Source: Jejuia sp. UBA6058
Lineage (GTDB): Bacteria > Bacteroidota > Bacteroidia > Flavobacteriales > Flavobacteriaceae
Assembly: GCA_002428965.1 (NCBI GenBank)
Contig: DIYI01000016.1
Coordinates: forward strand, 145,255 to 209,254
Direction of reading: 5' to 3'
Length of the DNA: 64,000 bases
Position numbers and translations under genes: made by a program. The first letter of the stretch is position 1, and the number at the start of each line of letters is the position of its first letter. This document shows positions 1 to 9,075 of the stretch, one piece after another. Below the pieces are notes generated by a model. That model was given only the letters and a program-made list of their open reading frames with translations. It was not told the DNA's origin and did not search any database.

Positions 1-1008
1 TTCGATCGTGATAATCTGTGGCGTATGTTTGCTGTTTGGGCAACTTTAAAAGGTATTAAACTACCTGATTGGAAATACTTTGAAGGCACACCAACCCGAA
101 AAATAAAAGGTCGTTTTGACGAACTTTCTAAGATTAGAAAATTTAGAGAATCTATTCCAGACTGGATTGATAATGTTGGTTTAGAGGAGTTAGGCGAAAC
201 CAAATGGACCAAGGAAATCGCCATGCAAAATGAGCAAGCCGATGTGATTTTGAGAGTTAACTCCCTAAAAACAACAAAGGACAAATTGCAAAATATCCTT
301 GCAGACCAAAACAACATCCAAACCGAATTCATCAAGGGTTATCCTTCAGCTTTAAAATTAACCGAGCGCGCTAATGTTTTTGTTACCGATGCCTTTAAAA
401 ACGGACTCTTTGAAGTACAGGATGCTTCTTCTCAACTAGTTGCCGAATTTCTAGATGTTGCTCCTGGAATGAAAATCGTGGACGCTTGTGCAGGTGCTGG
501 TGGTAAAACGTTGCACATAGCCTCATTAATGCAAAATAAAGGGCAAATTGTAGCGATGGACATCTATGAAAGTAAGCTTAAAAAACTGAAAGTAAGAGCA
601 CGCCGAAATGGGGTTCATAATGTAGATTTGAAAGTGATTGATTCTACAAAACCCATTAAAAAATTGCATCATAAAGCAGACCGTGTTTTGATTGATGCGC
701 CTTGTTCTGGTTTAGGGGTATTACGCAGAAATCCTGACTCCAAATGGAAATTAGAACCGGCGTTTTTAGATAGAATTAAAGGCGTACAACAAGACGTATT
801 ACAAAAATATTCTAAAATGGTAAAATCTGGTGGTAAATTGGTTTATGCCACATGTTCAGTATTAGCTTCTGAAAACCAAAATCAAGTAGAAGCCTTTTTA
901 AAATCAGAAGCTGGCACTAATTTCGAGTTTGTAAAAGACAAAAAAATTCTAGCCCACGAATCTGGATTTGATGGGTTTTATATGGCTCTATTGGAAAGAA
1001 AAGTTTAA
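1..1008 (+). CDS. RsmB/NOP-family RNA (cytosine-5) methyltransferase, 5'-truncated by the window
   Basis: The reading frame is open from base 1 (eight codons precede the first in-frame ATG at 25), so the N-terminus lies outside the window; 335 residues are visible of a family usually about 400 long. Counting from the ATG at 25, the SAM-binding loop DACAGAGGK is at 153-161, motif IV DAPCSGLG at 224-231, and motif VI YATCS near 274-278. The Cys in motif IV and the Cys in motif VI are the pair used by m5C RNA methyltransferases of the RsmB/Nop2/Sun family for product release and nucleophilic attack. The likely role is cytosolic methylation of rRNA or tRNA; the exact target cannot be read from the sequence. 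Confidence 0.9.
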   Translation, partial: FDRDNLWRMFAVWATLKGIKLPDWKYFEGTPTRKIKGRFDELSKIRKFRESIPDWIDNVGLEELGETKWTKEIAMQNEQADVILRVNSLKTTKDKLQNILADQNNIQTEFIKGYPSALKLTERANVFVTDAFKNGLFEVQDASSQLVAEFLDVAPGMKIVDACAGAGGKTLHIASLMQNKGQIVAMDIYESKLKKLKVRARRNGVHNVDLKVIDSTKPIKKLHHKADRVLIDAPCSGLGVLRRNPDSKWKLEPAFLDRIKGVQQDVLQKYSKMVKSGGKLVYATCSVLASENQNQVEAFLKSEAGTNFEFVKDKKILAHESGFDGFYMALLERKV

Positions 1009-1042
1009 TTTTAAAATCAAAAAACACTCCCTTAAAATTACT

Positions 1043-1579
1043 ATGACAAAGTATATAAAAATCGGCTTCCACCTTTGTTTGTTGTTTTTCTTCTCCTGCT
1101 CTAACACTGATGAAGATACTTGTACAAAAACGATAATCGTCCAAGTCGAGCAAACCGTAAGTGGCCCTTCTGGTACTACGTTTATTCCCGAAATCACTCA
1201 AGAAGTCCCTTGTGACTTTCCAGAACCCGAAGTAGTAGAACCCATTGATGAAGGCAATGCACTAACTAGCTTTTCTTATGAAGTGATAAATTTTGTATTT
1301 ACACCTGATACTGGCAATAATACTAGTAGGCTTCAATTTGAAATAAAATTGAATAACGAAAATGACTTTATTGTCAAAGGGTTTCCAGTATTAACTATTG
1401 ACTCTGATAATATACAATTTGTAACAAGTTATGCTAACGATGCTATCTCACCTTGCTTTGAGATTCAAGCTAATTCAAGTTGTAATCACACCTATGATAA
1501 AGAGACACCGCTTGATCCTAATCTCGGCCCTCCACCAAGTAAATTCGACTTAATTTCGGTAAAATATGTACTAAAATAA
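1043..1579 (+). CDS. Small secreted lipoprotein of unknown function
   Basis: A 178-residue protein starts with a hydrophobic segment ending in FFFSCSN, a lipoprotein-like signal with Cys about 19 residues in, followed by an acidic stretch (TDEDTC). The reading frame is open upstream to 968 inside the methyltransferase gene, but the upstream residues are hydrophilic and overlap that gene. I therefore chose the ATG at 1043, which puts the signal peptide at the N-terminus. The mature part is rich in Pro, Glu and beta-forming residues and has four more Cys; no catalytic motif or family is recognisable. It probably sits in the envelope. It follows the methyltransferase by 34 bases in the same direction. 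Confidence 0.7.
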   Translation: MTKYIKIGFHLCLLFFFSCSNTDEDTCTKTIIVQVEQTVSGPSGTTFIPEITQEVPCDFPEPEVVEPIDEGNALTSFSYEVINFVFTPDTGNNTSRLQFEIKLNNENDFIVKGFPVLTIDSDNIQFVTSYANDAISPCFEIQANSSCNHTYDKETPLDPNLGPPPSKFDLISVKYVLK

Positions 1580-1635
1580 ATTAGTTTATTACTCCAATTT
1601 TGTTTCAAAATCTTTTAGCTACCTAAAATTTATAC

Positions 1636-1657
1636 CAACCTAAAACAAGTTAGGTTG
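1636..1657 (+). repeat. Inverted repeat upstream of the fructosamine-kinase gene
   Basis: CAACCTAA (1636-1643) and TTAGGTTG (1650-1657) form a perfect 8-bp inverted repeat with a 6-base spacer, 26 bases before the next start codon. It is not followed by a T-run, so it looks more like an operator or 5'-UTR hairpin than a terminator. The function is not known. Confidence 0.4.
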
Positions 1658-1682
1658 ACAAAAATATCGGTATTTTTAAATC

Positions 1683-2546
1683 ATGAACGCCGGTTTTAAA
1701 ACATACCTTTCCGATTTACTAAATGAATCCATCGAGCATATAAGTTCGGTGAGCGGTGGGGATATTTCCCTAGCCTATAAAATCTCAACGGCAAACTCCG
1801 ATTATTTTTTAAAAATCAATAACGCTCCCGATGCACTAACCATGTTTCAAACGGAAGTCTATGGTTTACAAACTATTGCCAAAACATATACCATAAAAAC
1901 ACCTGAAGTCACTGCTTATGATATGTTTGAAGATTCCGCATTTTTGTTATTGGAATTTATAGAATCTAAATCACCAACGTCCGAAGATTTTGGACTACTT
2001 GGAACGCAATTAGCGCATTTACATCAATGTACTTCTGAACGTTTTGGTTTAGATAATGACAACTTTATCGGACGTTTACCACAACCCAACTCCCATCACA
2101 AAACTTGGACGGATTTTTACACTTGCGAACGTTTGCAACCACAGCTTGAACTTGCAAAACAAAAAGGCTTGCTACAAGAATCTGAATGTCCAAGTACAGA
2201 ACTCATAAAAAATCGATTACAACCATTGTTTAAAAACATAAAACCATCTTTATTGCATGGTGATTTATGGAGTGGCAACTATTTAATTTCAAAAGATGGT
2301 GAACCATATTTAATTGATCCCGCAATGTATTACGGACATAACGAAGTAGATATTGCCATGAGCAAACTTTTTGGAGGTTTTAGCGAATCGTTTTATGAGG
2401 CTTATGGGCCAATATTACCTCCTGATGAGCATACTTCGGCAAGAATTGAAATTTATCAATTGTATTATTTACTAGTGCACTTAAATATGTTTGGGCGGTC
2501 TTATTATAGATCGGTAAGCTCCATTTTAAAAAGGCACTTCATTTGA
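1683..2546 (+). CDS. Fructosamine kinase family protein (FN3K-like)
   Basis: This 287-residue protein has the usual length and layout of bacterial fructosamine/ketosamine-3-kinases, which phosphorylate sugars on glycated amines or proteins so that the adduct falls off. The kinase-like fold is marked by GGDIS near residue 25 (nucleotide-binding loop), YFLKIN with the ATP-contacting Lys near 44, the Brenner-type catalytic loop HGDLWSGN at 192-199, and the metal-binding IDPA at 211-214. It is cytosolic, with no signal peptide. It is transcribed alone, about 100 bases after the lipoprotein gene. Protein deglycation is the family role; the natural substrate is inferred, not shown. Confidence 0.88.
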   Translation: MNAGFKTYLSDLLNESIEHISSVSGGDISLAYKISTANSDYFLKINNAPDALTMFQTEVYGLQTIAKTYTIKTPEVTAYDMFEDSAFLLLEFIESKSPTSEDFGLLGTQLAHLHQCTSERFGLDNDNFIGRLPQPNSHHKTWTDFYTCERLQPQLELAKQKGLLQESECPSTELIKNRLQPLFKNIKPSLLHGDLWSGNYLISKDGEPYLIDPAMYYGHNEVDIAMSKLFGGFSESFYEAYGPILPPDEHTSARIEIYQLYYLLVHLNMFGRSYYRSVSSILKRHFI

Positions 2547-2643
2547 CTTTGTAAAATTTTTCTTCTAACTTCGTTTATCGGTGGATTAAAGCAATATGTG
2601 CTGAACTTGTTTCAGTATCAACAACGGCGCATATCTGAAATCA
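2542..2643 (+). repeat. Left half of a long intergenic repeat (second copy at 10710-10798)
   Basis: The stretch TTTGACTTTGTAAAATTTTT followed by CTTCTA, CTTCGTTTA and CGG(T/C)GGAT recurs at 10710-10760, and ACAACGGCGCATATC(T/C)GAAATCA recurs at 10774-10796. In this copy a short hairpin repeat (CTGAACTTGTTTCAG core, 2598-2619) sits between the two blocks and is absent from the other copy, which suggests insertion of a small repeat into a larger one. At 10799 the right half of the repeat follows directly; here it is displaced to 3820 by the TPR gene. Confidence 0.75.
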
Positions 2644-2670
2644 TATTACATAGTATCTAAACAAACGAAA

Positions 2671-3687
2671 ATGAAAAAACAATTATTAGGACTTATATCT
2701 TTACTACTATTCTCTTTCCACAGCTATTCTCAATCTGAAATTGAAAACTTTGTAAAAGAAGGAATTCAATACCACGACAATGGAGAGTTTGATAAAGCCA
2801 TACAATATTATGAAAAGGCCTTGAAAATTGAACCGAAATCTACTTTGGTGAACTATGAAATTGCGTTGAGCTATTTTTCAAAAGGAGACTACAGAAAAGC
2901 GCTTGAATATTCAGATGTTGTTCTAAAACAGAATAAGGATTTAATGCTTCAGGCATATATGACCAAAGGCTCGGCTTTGGATATGCTCGGCAAAACAAAA
3001 GAATCGATAAAGCTTTTTAACAAATCTATTAAGAAAACAGGAGGTCATTATTTACTTTACTATAACTTGGGACTGAATTACTACAAAATAAATGACTTGG
3101 TAAATGCGGAGGAGAATGTTATTAAAGCTATTGAACTGAATCCAAACCATTCAAGCAGTCATTTGATGTTAGCAAACATTCATAATCAAAAGGGAAACTC
3201 AGTCCAAACATTACTTTCTTCGCATTACTTTTTATTATTAGAACCAAATTCACAAAGGTCATTAGAAGCATATTCAATGCTTCAACAAAATTTTGGTGGA
3301 AATGTATCAAAGGACAAGGAAAAACCAAATACCATAAATATTTTGCTTTCTCCAAACAATGACAGCCAATTTGGAGCAGCCGAATTAATGGTTTCAATGC
3401 TTGAAGCTTCAAAATCATTAGAAGAAAATGAAGGAAAAAGTGACGAAGAAATGTTTGTTGAAAATACCGATAAGTTTTTTAAAGTTCTTGGGGAATTAAA
3501 GGAAAAGAAAAACAAAGAAATTTGGTGGACTTTTTACACCTCATTTTTCTATGACTTAGCCAAGAGTGAACATTTAGAAACTTACTGTAAATATATTACA
3601 CAAATTGGCAATGAAAATTCAAAGAAATGGATTGAGGATAATAATAACGCATTAACTGAATTTGACAATTGGCTGAAAAACAATTAA
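2671..3687 (+). CDS. Secreted tetratricopeptide-repeat protein
   Basis: The 338-residue product starts with a clear signal peptide (KKQLLGLISLLLFSFHSYSQS), so the mature protein is periplasmic or surface-associated. Residues about 25-200 contain four to five TPR units, each with the G/A/Y/P spacing (for example NGEFDKAIQYYEKALKIEP and NDLVNAEENVIKAIELNP). The C-terminal 130 residues are charged, helical and of no recognised family. TPRs bind other proteins; no enzymatic role is visible. The gene together with its flanks (2644-3819) interrupts a repeat that is continuous at 10710-10976, so it may have been acquired as an insertion. The bases just after the stop (CAACAAGGTGTATAGGTAAT) resemble 3' flanks I have seen on accessory flavobacterial genes, but that is memory, not a search. 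Confidence 0.85.
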   Translation: MKKQLLGLISLLLFSFHSYSQSEIENFVKEGIQYHDNGEFDKAIQYYEKALKIEPKSTLVNYEIALSYFSKGDYRKALEYSDVVLKQNKDLMLQAYMTKGSALDMLGKTKESIKLFNKSIKKTGGHYLLYYNLGLNYYKINDLVNAEENVIKAIELNPNHSSSHLMLANIHNQKGNSVQTLLSSHYFLLLEPNSQRSLEAYSMLQQNFGGNVSKDKEKPNTINILLSPNNDSQFGAAELMVSMLEASKSLEENEGKSDEEMFVENTDKFFKVLGELKEKKNKEIWWTFYTSFFYDLAKSEHLETYCKYITQIGNENSKKWIEDNNNALTEFDNWLKNN

Positions 3688-3819
3688 AACGGTATGCAAC
3701 AAGGTGTATAGGTAATAGAGGTTTAAGTGATAAAACTAGAGTATAAACGCAAAACAAAGATCAGTTCAAAACTCATAGGTTTGTGAGTAGAAGTCCGCTA
3801 CTGATCATGCAATAGACCA

Positions 3820-3983
3820 GTTAAACCAACCTCAAAAAAGACCCAATAGGTAGATTGAACCCCTAGCCAGCAAATACGTCCGCGTTAGGGATTGCAGTGG
3901 AAATCCCACAGCGTAGTCTCGATAGTTATCGGTACGGAGTGAGGACTTGGAACGGAAAGCCCGACCCTTTAGGGTAATGCCCA
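3820..3983 (+). repeat. Structured intergenic repeat, family A, copy 1
   Basis: The core runs from GCGTTAGGGATTG (3882) to GGGTAATGCC (3972-3981). Shared blocks with the other copies are GCGTTAGGGATTG, AG-GGAAA-CCCACAGCG, GAGGACTTG-AACGGAAAGCCCGACCC and AGGGTAACGCC. The ends GCGTTA and TAACGC pair (one mismatch here), and ACCC-TTTA-GGGT forms an inner hairpin. The outer 5' part GTTAAAC-AACCTC-AAAAAAG (3820-3840) is shared only with copy 2. The variable middle here holds CTCGATAGTTATCG. The element lies between convergent 3' ends. The rest of the gap 3688-4020 contains no other feature I can support. Confidence 0.75.
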
Positions 3984-4020
3984 AAATAGATAATTTAAAC
4001 TCTTTAATTTTAAAGCTTGC

Positions 4021-6033
4021 CTAATCTAAATACGAAAACGCATCAATAGTTACTGGTCCTTCAGGATTACCCTTATAATGTTTACCAGTCGCTTTAAGCT
4101 CTAATTTATGAAGGCCTAAAGGCAAAACTTCGGTTTGATAAATTACGGAATCGTGCAAGGGGTTTTTAAAATAGCAATCTATATTTTCAACGTAAGCATC
4201 GTCCACATAAACCTCGAAACCACCCATATTTTTACTGATTAAACCATAGCAGCGCGCTTGTGTTCCGTTAAAGAAAAATATTACTGATGCGCCTTTTTGA
4301 GAGGTAACTTGTTCGCTACCTAAATAAATATCTTGCCCTTCTTTGTTTGTATTCCAATTACCCTTATAAACAATAGTGTAATGATTATCGTCTACCTTAT
4401 TCCAAAAACTCGTGTTGGTATCAGAAATACGAACTTCGTAAACACCTTCAACATCTTTAATTGGGATTTCAATCTTAGAAATTTCATAAGGCTTTAAGGC
4501 TGGTATTTTGAGTTGTTTTATAACCTGCCACTCCTCGTTGGCATAGGTATAGACTTTTAAAATAACTGGATTAGAAGCCTTTAGTCCAAAATTTTCTACT
4601 TGTGTTTTTAACACTCCTTCTTCAATTTTTATAGGCAGTGTAACCAGTGCAGCTGGATCTTCTTTAAATTGAGGCAATAAGGCATATCCATAAAGTAATT
4701 CTCCAGAATTCGTTTCTCCCAAAAGTTTTAAATCGTAATTTGAAGTGTTCAACTTTGTTCCGTACCAATCGAAAGTCAATATCAAATCTCCATTATCTTC
4801 TTTGAAAGTAGAAGCCACCGCACCTCCACCATAATTGACCTCCTCGGAGCCCCCTAATCGCAACGATGCAATATTAACATCTTTAATAGGATTGAATCCT
4901 TTTTCAACTTTAATTCTAATGTTTACATTCTTTGTGTTTTCGGTAATACTATCAGTATTGATGATTTCAATTAGACGCTCGGTAACCAATGGTAAAATCA
5001 CATGTTTTGAACTGTGATTGTCATTTCCCAAATCATCTTTTTTCTCAACATCAATAACTGCTAGAGACATATGTGTTGCTCTACCATATGCATCTTGTTG
5101 TACTTTGGGGCGTTCAAATTTGGTCCAAGTATTTGTAGTGCCATCAGTATACCTAAAAACCGTTTTATCATAAGGTTCCCCAGGTTCTATTTTCCAGTTA
5201 ATACCATCTTGTGAGCGCATATAAACCGATTTTTTATCGACTGCATGATTATAAACTACATGATATTGATGACGACTTTTCCAAATTACAGGATCCTCTG
5301 GATAACCACTATATCTGTCATAATTATGTACGGAAACCATTTTATAAGGCCCCAAAAGTCCCGTATTCGAAATCATCACATCACCACGTTTTGTAAAAAA
5401 CATAAAACTGCCATCTGCTCTTTGTAGCCCCGTTAAATTTGTGTTTAAGTGTGATAAACCTTTATGCCCTCGTTTATCAATATTAATTTTACCTAAAAAT
5501 TGCCAAGGTCCTTCTAAAGATGCCGAAGTATACACACCGCCTTTACTCACATGTAACATGTAAGTACCGTCATTTAATTGAACGACTTCAGGGTTATGTG
5601 CCTCTGGAAGTGCAGTTCCAGTAACCTTATATGGCCCAATTGGATTTTTAGAAACTGCGTGTGCCACTTCAGATTTTGGCCAACCCCAATGCCCTTTTTC
5701 TTCAGGCCATCGGGCAATATTAATATGATATTTACCGTCTTTTCCTAACATAGGGTTTCCGCCCCAGTAACTCCAATCATTAGACTCTAAACCATTATTT
5801 ACATCTCGTGGCAAAACGTCATCTGTTCCCCAAATACCTTTTGAAGCTAGTTTTTTTATGATAGGCATTGGCAAGATTAAATCCTTAAACTGTCCGCCTA
5901 TCACTAGTTGCTTTTTACTTTCAGGAGTTTGTGATGATACCTTTAATACCATGAAGCACAAAAGAGTAATTCCAATGCATTTATCCTTAAATTTTTCCAA
6001 TAATGATCTTGATTTCACCTGTACTTTTGCCAT
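4021..6033 (-). CDS. Secreted GH43/GH117-like beta-propeller glycoside hydrolase with C-terminal beta-sandwich domain
   Basis: The 670-residue protein has an N-terminal signal peptide after a basic start (hydrophobic run GITLLCFMVLKVSSQ). Residues about 60-345 show repeated blades of the five-bladed propeller fold of GH43, GH32 and GH117 enzymes: WSYWGGNPMLGKDGKYHI, HNPEVVQLNDGTYMLHV, SGYPEDPVIWKSRHQYHVV. Residues about 360-550 form a linker and beta-rich region. The last 110 residues (from YKGNWNT) look like a carbohydrate-binding beta-sandwich ending in GPVTIDAFSYLD. It is the last gene of the sulfatase operon, 40 bases after the preceding stop, so it probably cleaves a sulfated algal oligosaccharide. 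The exact family and linkage are not certain. Confidence 0.75.
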   Translation of the reverse strand: MAKVQVKSRSLLEKFKDKCIGITLLCFMVLKVSSQTPESKKQLVIGGQFKDLILPMPIIKKLASKGIWGTDDVLPRDVNNGLESNDWSYWGGNPMLGKDGKYHINIARWPEEKGHWGWPKSEVAHAVSKNPIGPYKVTGTALPEAHNPEVVQLNDGTYMLHVSKGGVYTSASLEGPWQFLGKINIDKRGHKGLSHLNTNLTGLQRADGSFMFFTKRGDVMISNTGLLGPYKMVSVHNYDRYSGYPEDPVIWKSRHQYHVVYNHAVDKKSVYMRSQDGINWKIEPGEPYDKTVFRYTDGTTNTWTKFERPKVQQDAYGRATHMSLAVIDVEKKDDLGNDNHSSKHVILPLVTERLIEIINTDSITENTKNVNIRIKVEKGFNPIKDVNIASLRLGGSEEVNYGGGAVASTFKEDNGDLILTFDWYGTKLNTSNYDLKLLGETNSGELLYGYALLPQFKEDPAALVTLPIKIEEGVLKTQVENFGLKASNPVILKVYTYANEEWQVIKQLKIPALKPYEISKIEIPIKDVEGVYEVRISDTNTSFWNKVDDNHYTIVYKGNWNTNKEGQDIYLGSEQVTSQKGASVIFFFNGTQARCYGLISKNMGGFEVYVDDAYVENIDCYFKNPLHDSVIYQTEVLPLGLHKLELKATGKHYKGNPEGPVTIDAFSYLD

Positions 6034-6073
6034 GTTTAATGATGAACCATTTAATATAATTTTTCAGAAAGCA

Positions 6074-7534
6074 TTATTGCCATTTTGTGGTATTCAAAAG
6101 TTCAGTAAGCCTTTCAATATTATCAGGCTCTAATTCAAGAAGATTTTTTTCTTCGAAAGGATCCTCCTCCAAATTAAATAATGCAGTTGGTGTATTTCTT
6201 TGGAATATGAGTTTCCACTTTGTATCACGAATGGCGAACTGTCCTGTTGATGACTGCATTACTAAAGATTGACGTACAGCCTTTTGTTCTAAAAGTGTCG
6301 GTAAAATATTGTAACTATCTTCTCCTCCTTTGGTTTCTGGTTCAATTAGCAACAATTCAGAGAACGTGTTGTAAAAATCTAACAAACACACCAAATTATC
6401 ATTCTTCTGACCTCCTTGGATTCGGGATGGCCACCTTACTATTAATGGCACACGATGTCCACCTTCAAAAGTTCCGCCTTTAAACCCTCTTAGGTTTCCG
6501 CAACTTTTATGTTCATAGGTTTTGCCATCGTCACTGGTTTTTGTTGCTCCATTGTCGCTAGTTACTATTAGTATTGTATTTTCATCAATATTAAGATGAT
6601 CTAAAGTCTTCATAATTTGCCCCACGGTCCAATCAAACTCCGCAACCATATCACCACGCTCGCCAGCTTCACTTTTTCCTTTTATAAAATCTGGCGGCGT
6701 GCATGGTCTATGCGGTGAAACTGTTGGCAGATACAAAAAGAATGGTTTCTCAGGATTTTTAGCTACAGAATTTTCAATAAAATTAATAGCTTTTGAAGTT
6801 AAATCTGGTCCCACTTTTCTAGAATCCCAACCTTTTACCATCCAACCCTCATGTACCTCAACAGCAGACACATCTGGATGAAGTGTGTCTTTTGTTTTTC
6901 GCCAAATATTTGGAATACCAACCGTATAATCATTTTCAATATAACAGAAAGGCTCCATGTTATGGCCTGCGGCCGAAAGAAAAGCATAATCAAAACCCAA
7001 ATAGTTAGGCCCATTATGAATTGCAGTGCTAAAATCCACATCTCTAGTTCCTTTTGCTCCTTTTTCATGATGTGTTTTAGGTTTCACAAAATCTATATCT
7101 ATTTTTCGCGAAAAGTTCATCCCCAAATGCCACTTACCTACAACGCCCGTATTGTAACCTGCTTTTTGAAAGATATCTGCTAATGTTGTTTCATCTTTAT
7201 GAATTAAAGGGTCATCATATCCAGACCAAGACACCTTTTTCTTTAAACGACTTCTCCACGCATAACGCCCTGTAAGTAATGCATAACGCGAAGGCGTACA
7301 AACGGATGAGGCCGTATGTGCATCGGTAAATAACACACCTTGTTCACTCAAAGCATCCATATTTGGTGTGGGAATTTTAGATTCTGGATTATAACACTTT
7401 GGATCACCATATCCCATATCGTCCGCCATAATTATAATGACATTGGGCTGGCTGCTTTTAGTGTTTTGAGCATTAATCGATAGACTCAAAATAAAAACTA
7501 AAGCATTTACACCCCAAAAAAAACTATATTTCAT
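6074..7534 (-). CDS. Secreted S1-family sulfatase (C-T-P-S-R)
   Basis: A 486-residue arylsulfatase A-like enzyme with a signal peptide (ending LSINAQ). The metal-binding start NVIIIMADDMGYGD is near 31-44 and the formylglycine signature is C79-T-P-S-R83 followed by YALLTGR. The Cys must be converted to formylglycine by a maturase (anSME or FGE) encoded elsewhere. The family hydrolyses sulfate esters on sugars, here presumably on an algal polysaccharide in the periplasm. Conserved downstream blocks are KWHLG (substrate Lys/His), SPHRPC and SDNGATK (metal-ligand Asp-Asn). It starts one base after the stop of the preceding sulfatase, so the two are almost certainly co-transcribed. The sugar and sulfate position cannot be assigned from sequence alone. 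Confidence 0.92.
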   Translation of the reverse strand: MKYSFFWGVNALVFILSLSINAQNTKSSQPNVIIIMADDMGYGDPKCYNPESKIPTPNMDALSEQGVLFTDAHTASSVCTPSRYALLTGRYAWRSRLKKKVSWSGYDDPLIHKDETTLADIFQKAGYNTGVVGKWHLGMNFSRKIDIDFVKPKTHHEKGAKGTRDVDFSTAIHNGPNYLGFDYAFLSAAGHNMEPFCYIENDYTVGIPNIWRKTKDTLHPDVSAVEVHEGWMVKGWDSRKVGPDLTSKAINFIENSVAKNPEKPFFLYLPTVSPHRPCTPPDFIKGKSEAGERGDMVAEFDWTVGQIMKTLDHLNIDENTILIVTSDNGATKTSDDGKTYEHKSCGNLRGFKGGTFEGGHRVPLIVRWPSRIQGGQKNDNLVCLLDFYNTFSELLLIEPETKGGEDSYNILPTLLEQKAVRQSLVMQSSTGQFAIRDTKWKLIFQRNTPTALFNLEEDPFEEKNLLELEPDNIERLTELLNTTKWQ

Positions 7535-7535
7535 T

Positions 7536-9020
7536 TTACTGGTTTTTAAGCTTTTTTAATTGCAAATCCCGTTCTTTATTTGCCTTATTATATGTTGATT
7601 TTAAATTACTAGAATTTACATTTTCCGCCTGATAATTTGGATTTATAATTGGTAATTCTGCCTGCATCTCATTAAGCTCCAAGTCAAGTTTTAATGCCAA
7701 ATTCTCAATTAATTTTGGTTTTTTATTTGACAAATCGTTTTGTTCATAAGGATCATTCTTTAAATTAAACAGTAAATATTTACCAGCTTCATCATTATAA
7801 AAGCGAATCAGTTTATAATCGTCTTCAATAATTGATGAATACGGACTTGTACTACCTGTATAATGCGGAAAATGAAACACCAAACGCCTTTGAGCTTGAT
7901 TTGGTTTTTCTTTTAAAATATTTAGGAAACTTTCACCGTCACTATGTTGCTCTGAAATTAGTTCTACACCTGCAATCTCCAAAAAAGTAGGGAAAAAATC
8001 CATTCCAACAATACGCTGATTTGCTATTTGATTTGGAGCTACAACCTTAGGCCATTTCACTATTAATGGAACACGCATTGCTGCTTCAAACGCATAGCTT
8101 TTGCCACCTAGTAATGGATAGTTTGATGTGTTTTTATTCAAGCCTCCGTTATCCGATGTAAAAACAATTATTGTATTTTCATCCAACCCTAATTGTTTTA
8201 ACTTTTCGTTTAATCTTCCAATACTTTCATCAACCGATGCCAACATTGCCGCATATTCGGGATTATCCTGGTCTGTTGTTGTTTTATTTTTGAAATGGTC
8301 TACTAGTTCTGGTTTTGCTTGAATTGGATTATGTACTAAATAGTGTGACAATACCACTAAAAACGGTTTATCTTTATTTTGTTCAATAAAACTGATACAT
8401 TTATCTGTTAATACATCTGCAATATATTGATCATCTTCTATATGCTCTAAACCTACACCATAAGACTTGAATGTTTTGCCCCAGTGGCCAGAAATTGCTG
8501 TTGGTACATGTTTATTTCTGTATCCTATTGCAACCTCAAAACCTCTATTTTCAGGAGTATAATTAGGATGTATACCACAGTGCCATTTACCAAAAAAGCC
8601 TGTAGCATATCCTTTATGCTTTAATACCTCGGCAAAAAACAGTTCATCCTTTGGAATATTATGTCTGTGCAAGGCCTCATAATATTGATTATTGCTCCCT
8701 CCATCTCTCTTTTTACTAACCTCATATAATCTATCGTCGGGAGCAGCTTCTCCATTAAAAACAGTGGTGAATTTTGTTCTGGCAGGGTTTTTTCCAGTAA
8801 AAATTGCACCGCGTGAAGGTGCGCATACGGGAGCTGCAGAATAAGCATTTGTAAAACTCATGCCTTCATTTGCCATTTTATCGATATTTGGCGTTTCGTA
8901 ATAAGCGCTTCCTGAACAACTCATATCCTTCCAACCCATGTCATCAATAATAACCAAAACAATATTGGGTTTATCTTGAGCATAAACTACCAAGGTGCAT
9001 AGGATTAAAAACAAACGCAT
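7536..9020 (-). CDS. Secreted S1-family sulfatase (C-A-P-S-R)
   Basis: An S1 sulfatase with NIVLVIIDDMGWKD at the N-terminal metal site, formylglycine signature C66-A-P-S-R70 (GAIFTGK follows), GKWHCG, and SDNGGLN as the distal metal site. I chose the ATG at 9020 because it gives a compact signal peptide (MRLFLILCTLVVYAQ). The frame stays open to an ATG at 9098 (520 residues), which would overlap the upstream sulfatase by 23 bases and add a hydrophilic extension, so the longer start remains possible. It is the middle of three sulfatase genes in one minus-strand operon. The differing residue after the Cys and the low mutual similarity suggest that the three enzymes remove different sulfate groups. 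Confidence 0.9.
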   Translation of the reverse strand: MRLFLILCTLVVYAQDKPNIVLVIIDDMGWKDMSCSGSAYYETPNIDKMANEGMSFTNAYSAAPVCAPSRGAIFTGKNPARTKFTTVFNGEAAPDDRLYEVSKKRDGGSNNQYYEALHRHNIPKDELFFAEVLKHKGYATGFFGKWHCGIHPNYTPENRGFEVAIGYRNKHVPTAISGHWGKTFKSYGVGLEHIEDDQYIADVLTDKCISFIEQNKDKPFLVVLSHYLVHNPIQAKPELVDHFKNKTTTDQDNPEYAAMLASVDESIGRLNEKLKQLGLDENTIIVFTSDNGGLNKNTSNYPLLGGKSYAFEAAMRVPLIVKWPKVVAPNQIANQRIVGMDFFPTFLEIAGVELISEQHSDGESFLNILKEKPNQAQRRLVFHFPHYTGSTSPYSSIIEDDYKLIRFYNDEAGKYLLFNLKNDPYEQNDLSNKKPKLIENLALKLDLELNEMQAELPIINPNYQAENVNSSNLKSTYNKANKERDLQLKKLKNQ

Positions 9021-9075
9021 ACACAAATCCGTAAATCTTTTTAGCTCCTTCTTATTGAAAAAGTGAGAATTATAT

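Noticed and set aside
917..1201. Minus-strand open frame across the methyltransferase/lipoprotein junction
   Set aside because: It lies opposite two well-supported plus-strand genes, has no recognisable domain and overlaps both; it is a shadow frame.
3688..4020. tRNA or small structured RNA gene other than the repeat
   Set aside because: No cloverleaf or anticodon arm could be folded by eye; the structure seen is explained by the family A repeat.
6851..7183. Plus-strand open frame of 110 codons inside the sulfatase gene
   Set aside because: It is antisense to the conserved sulfatase sequence, with biased composition and no family resemblance.
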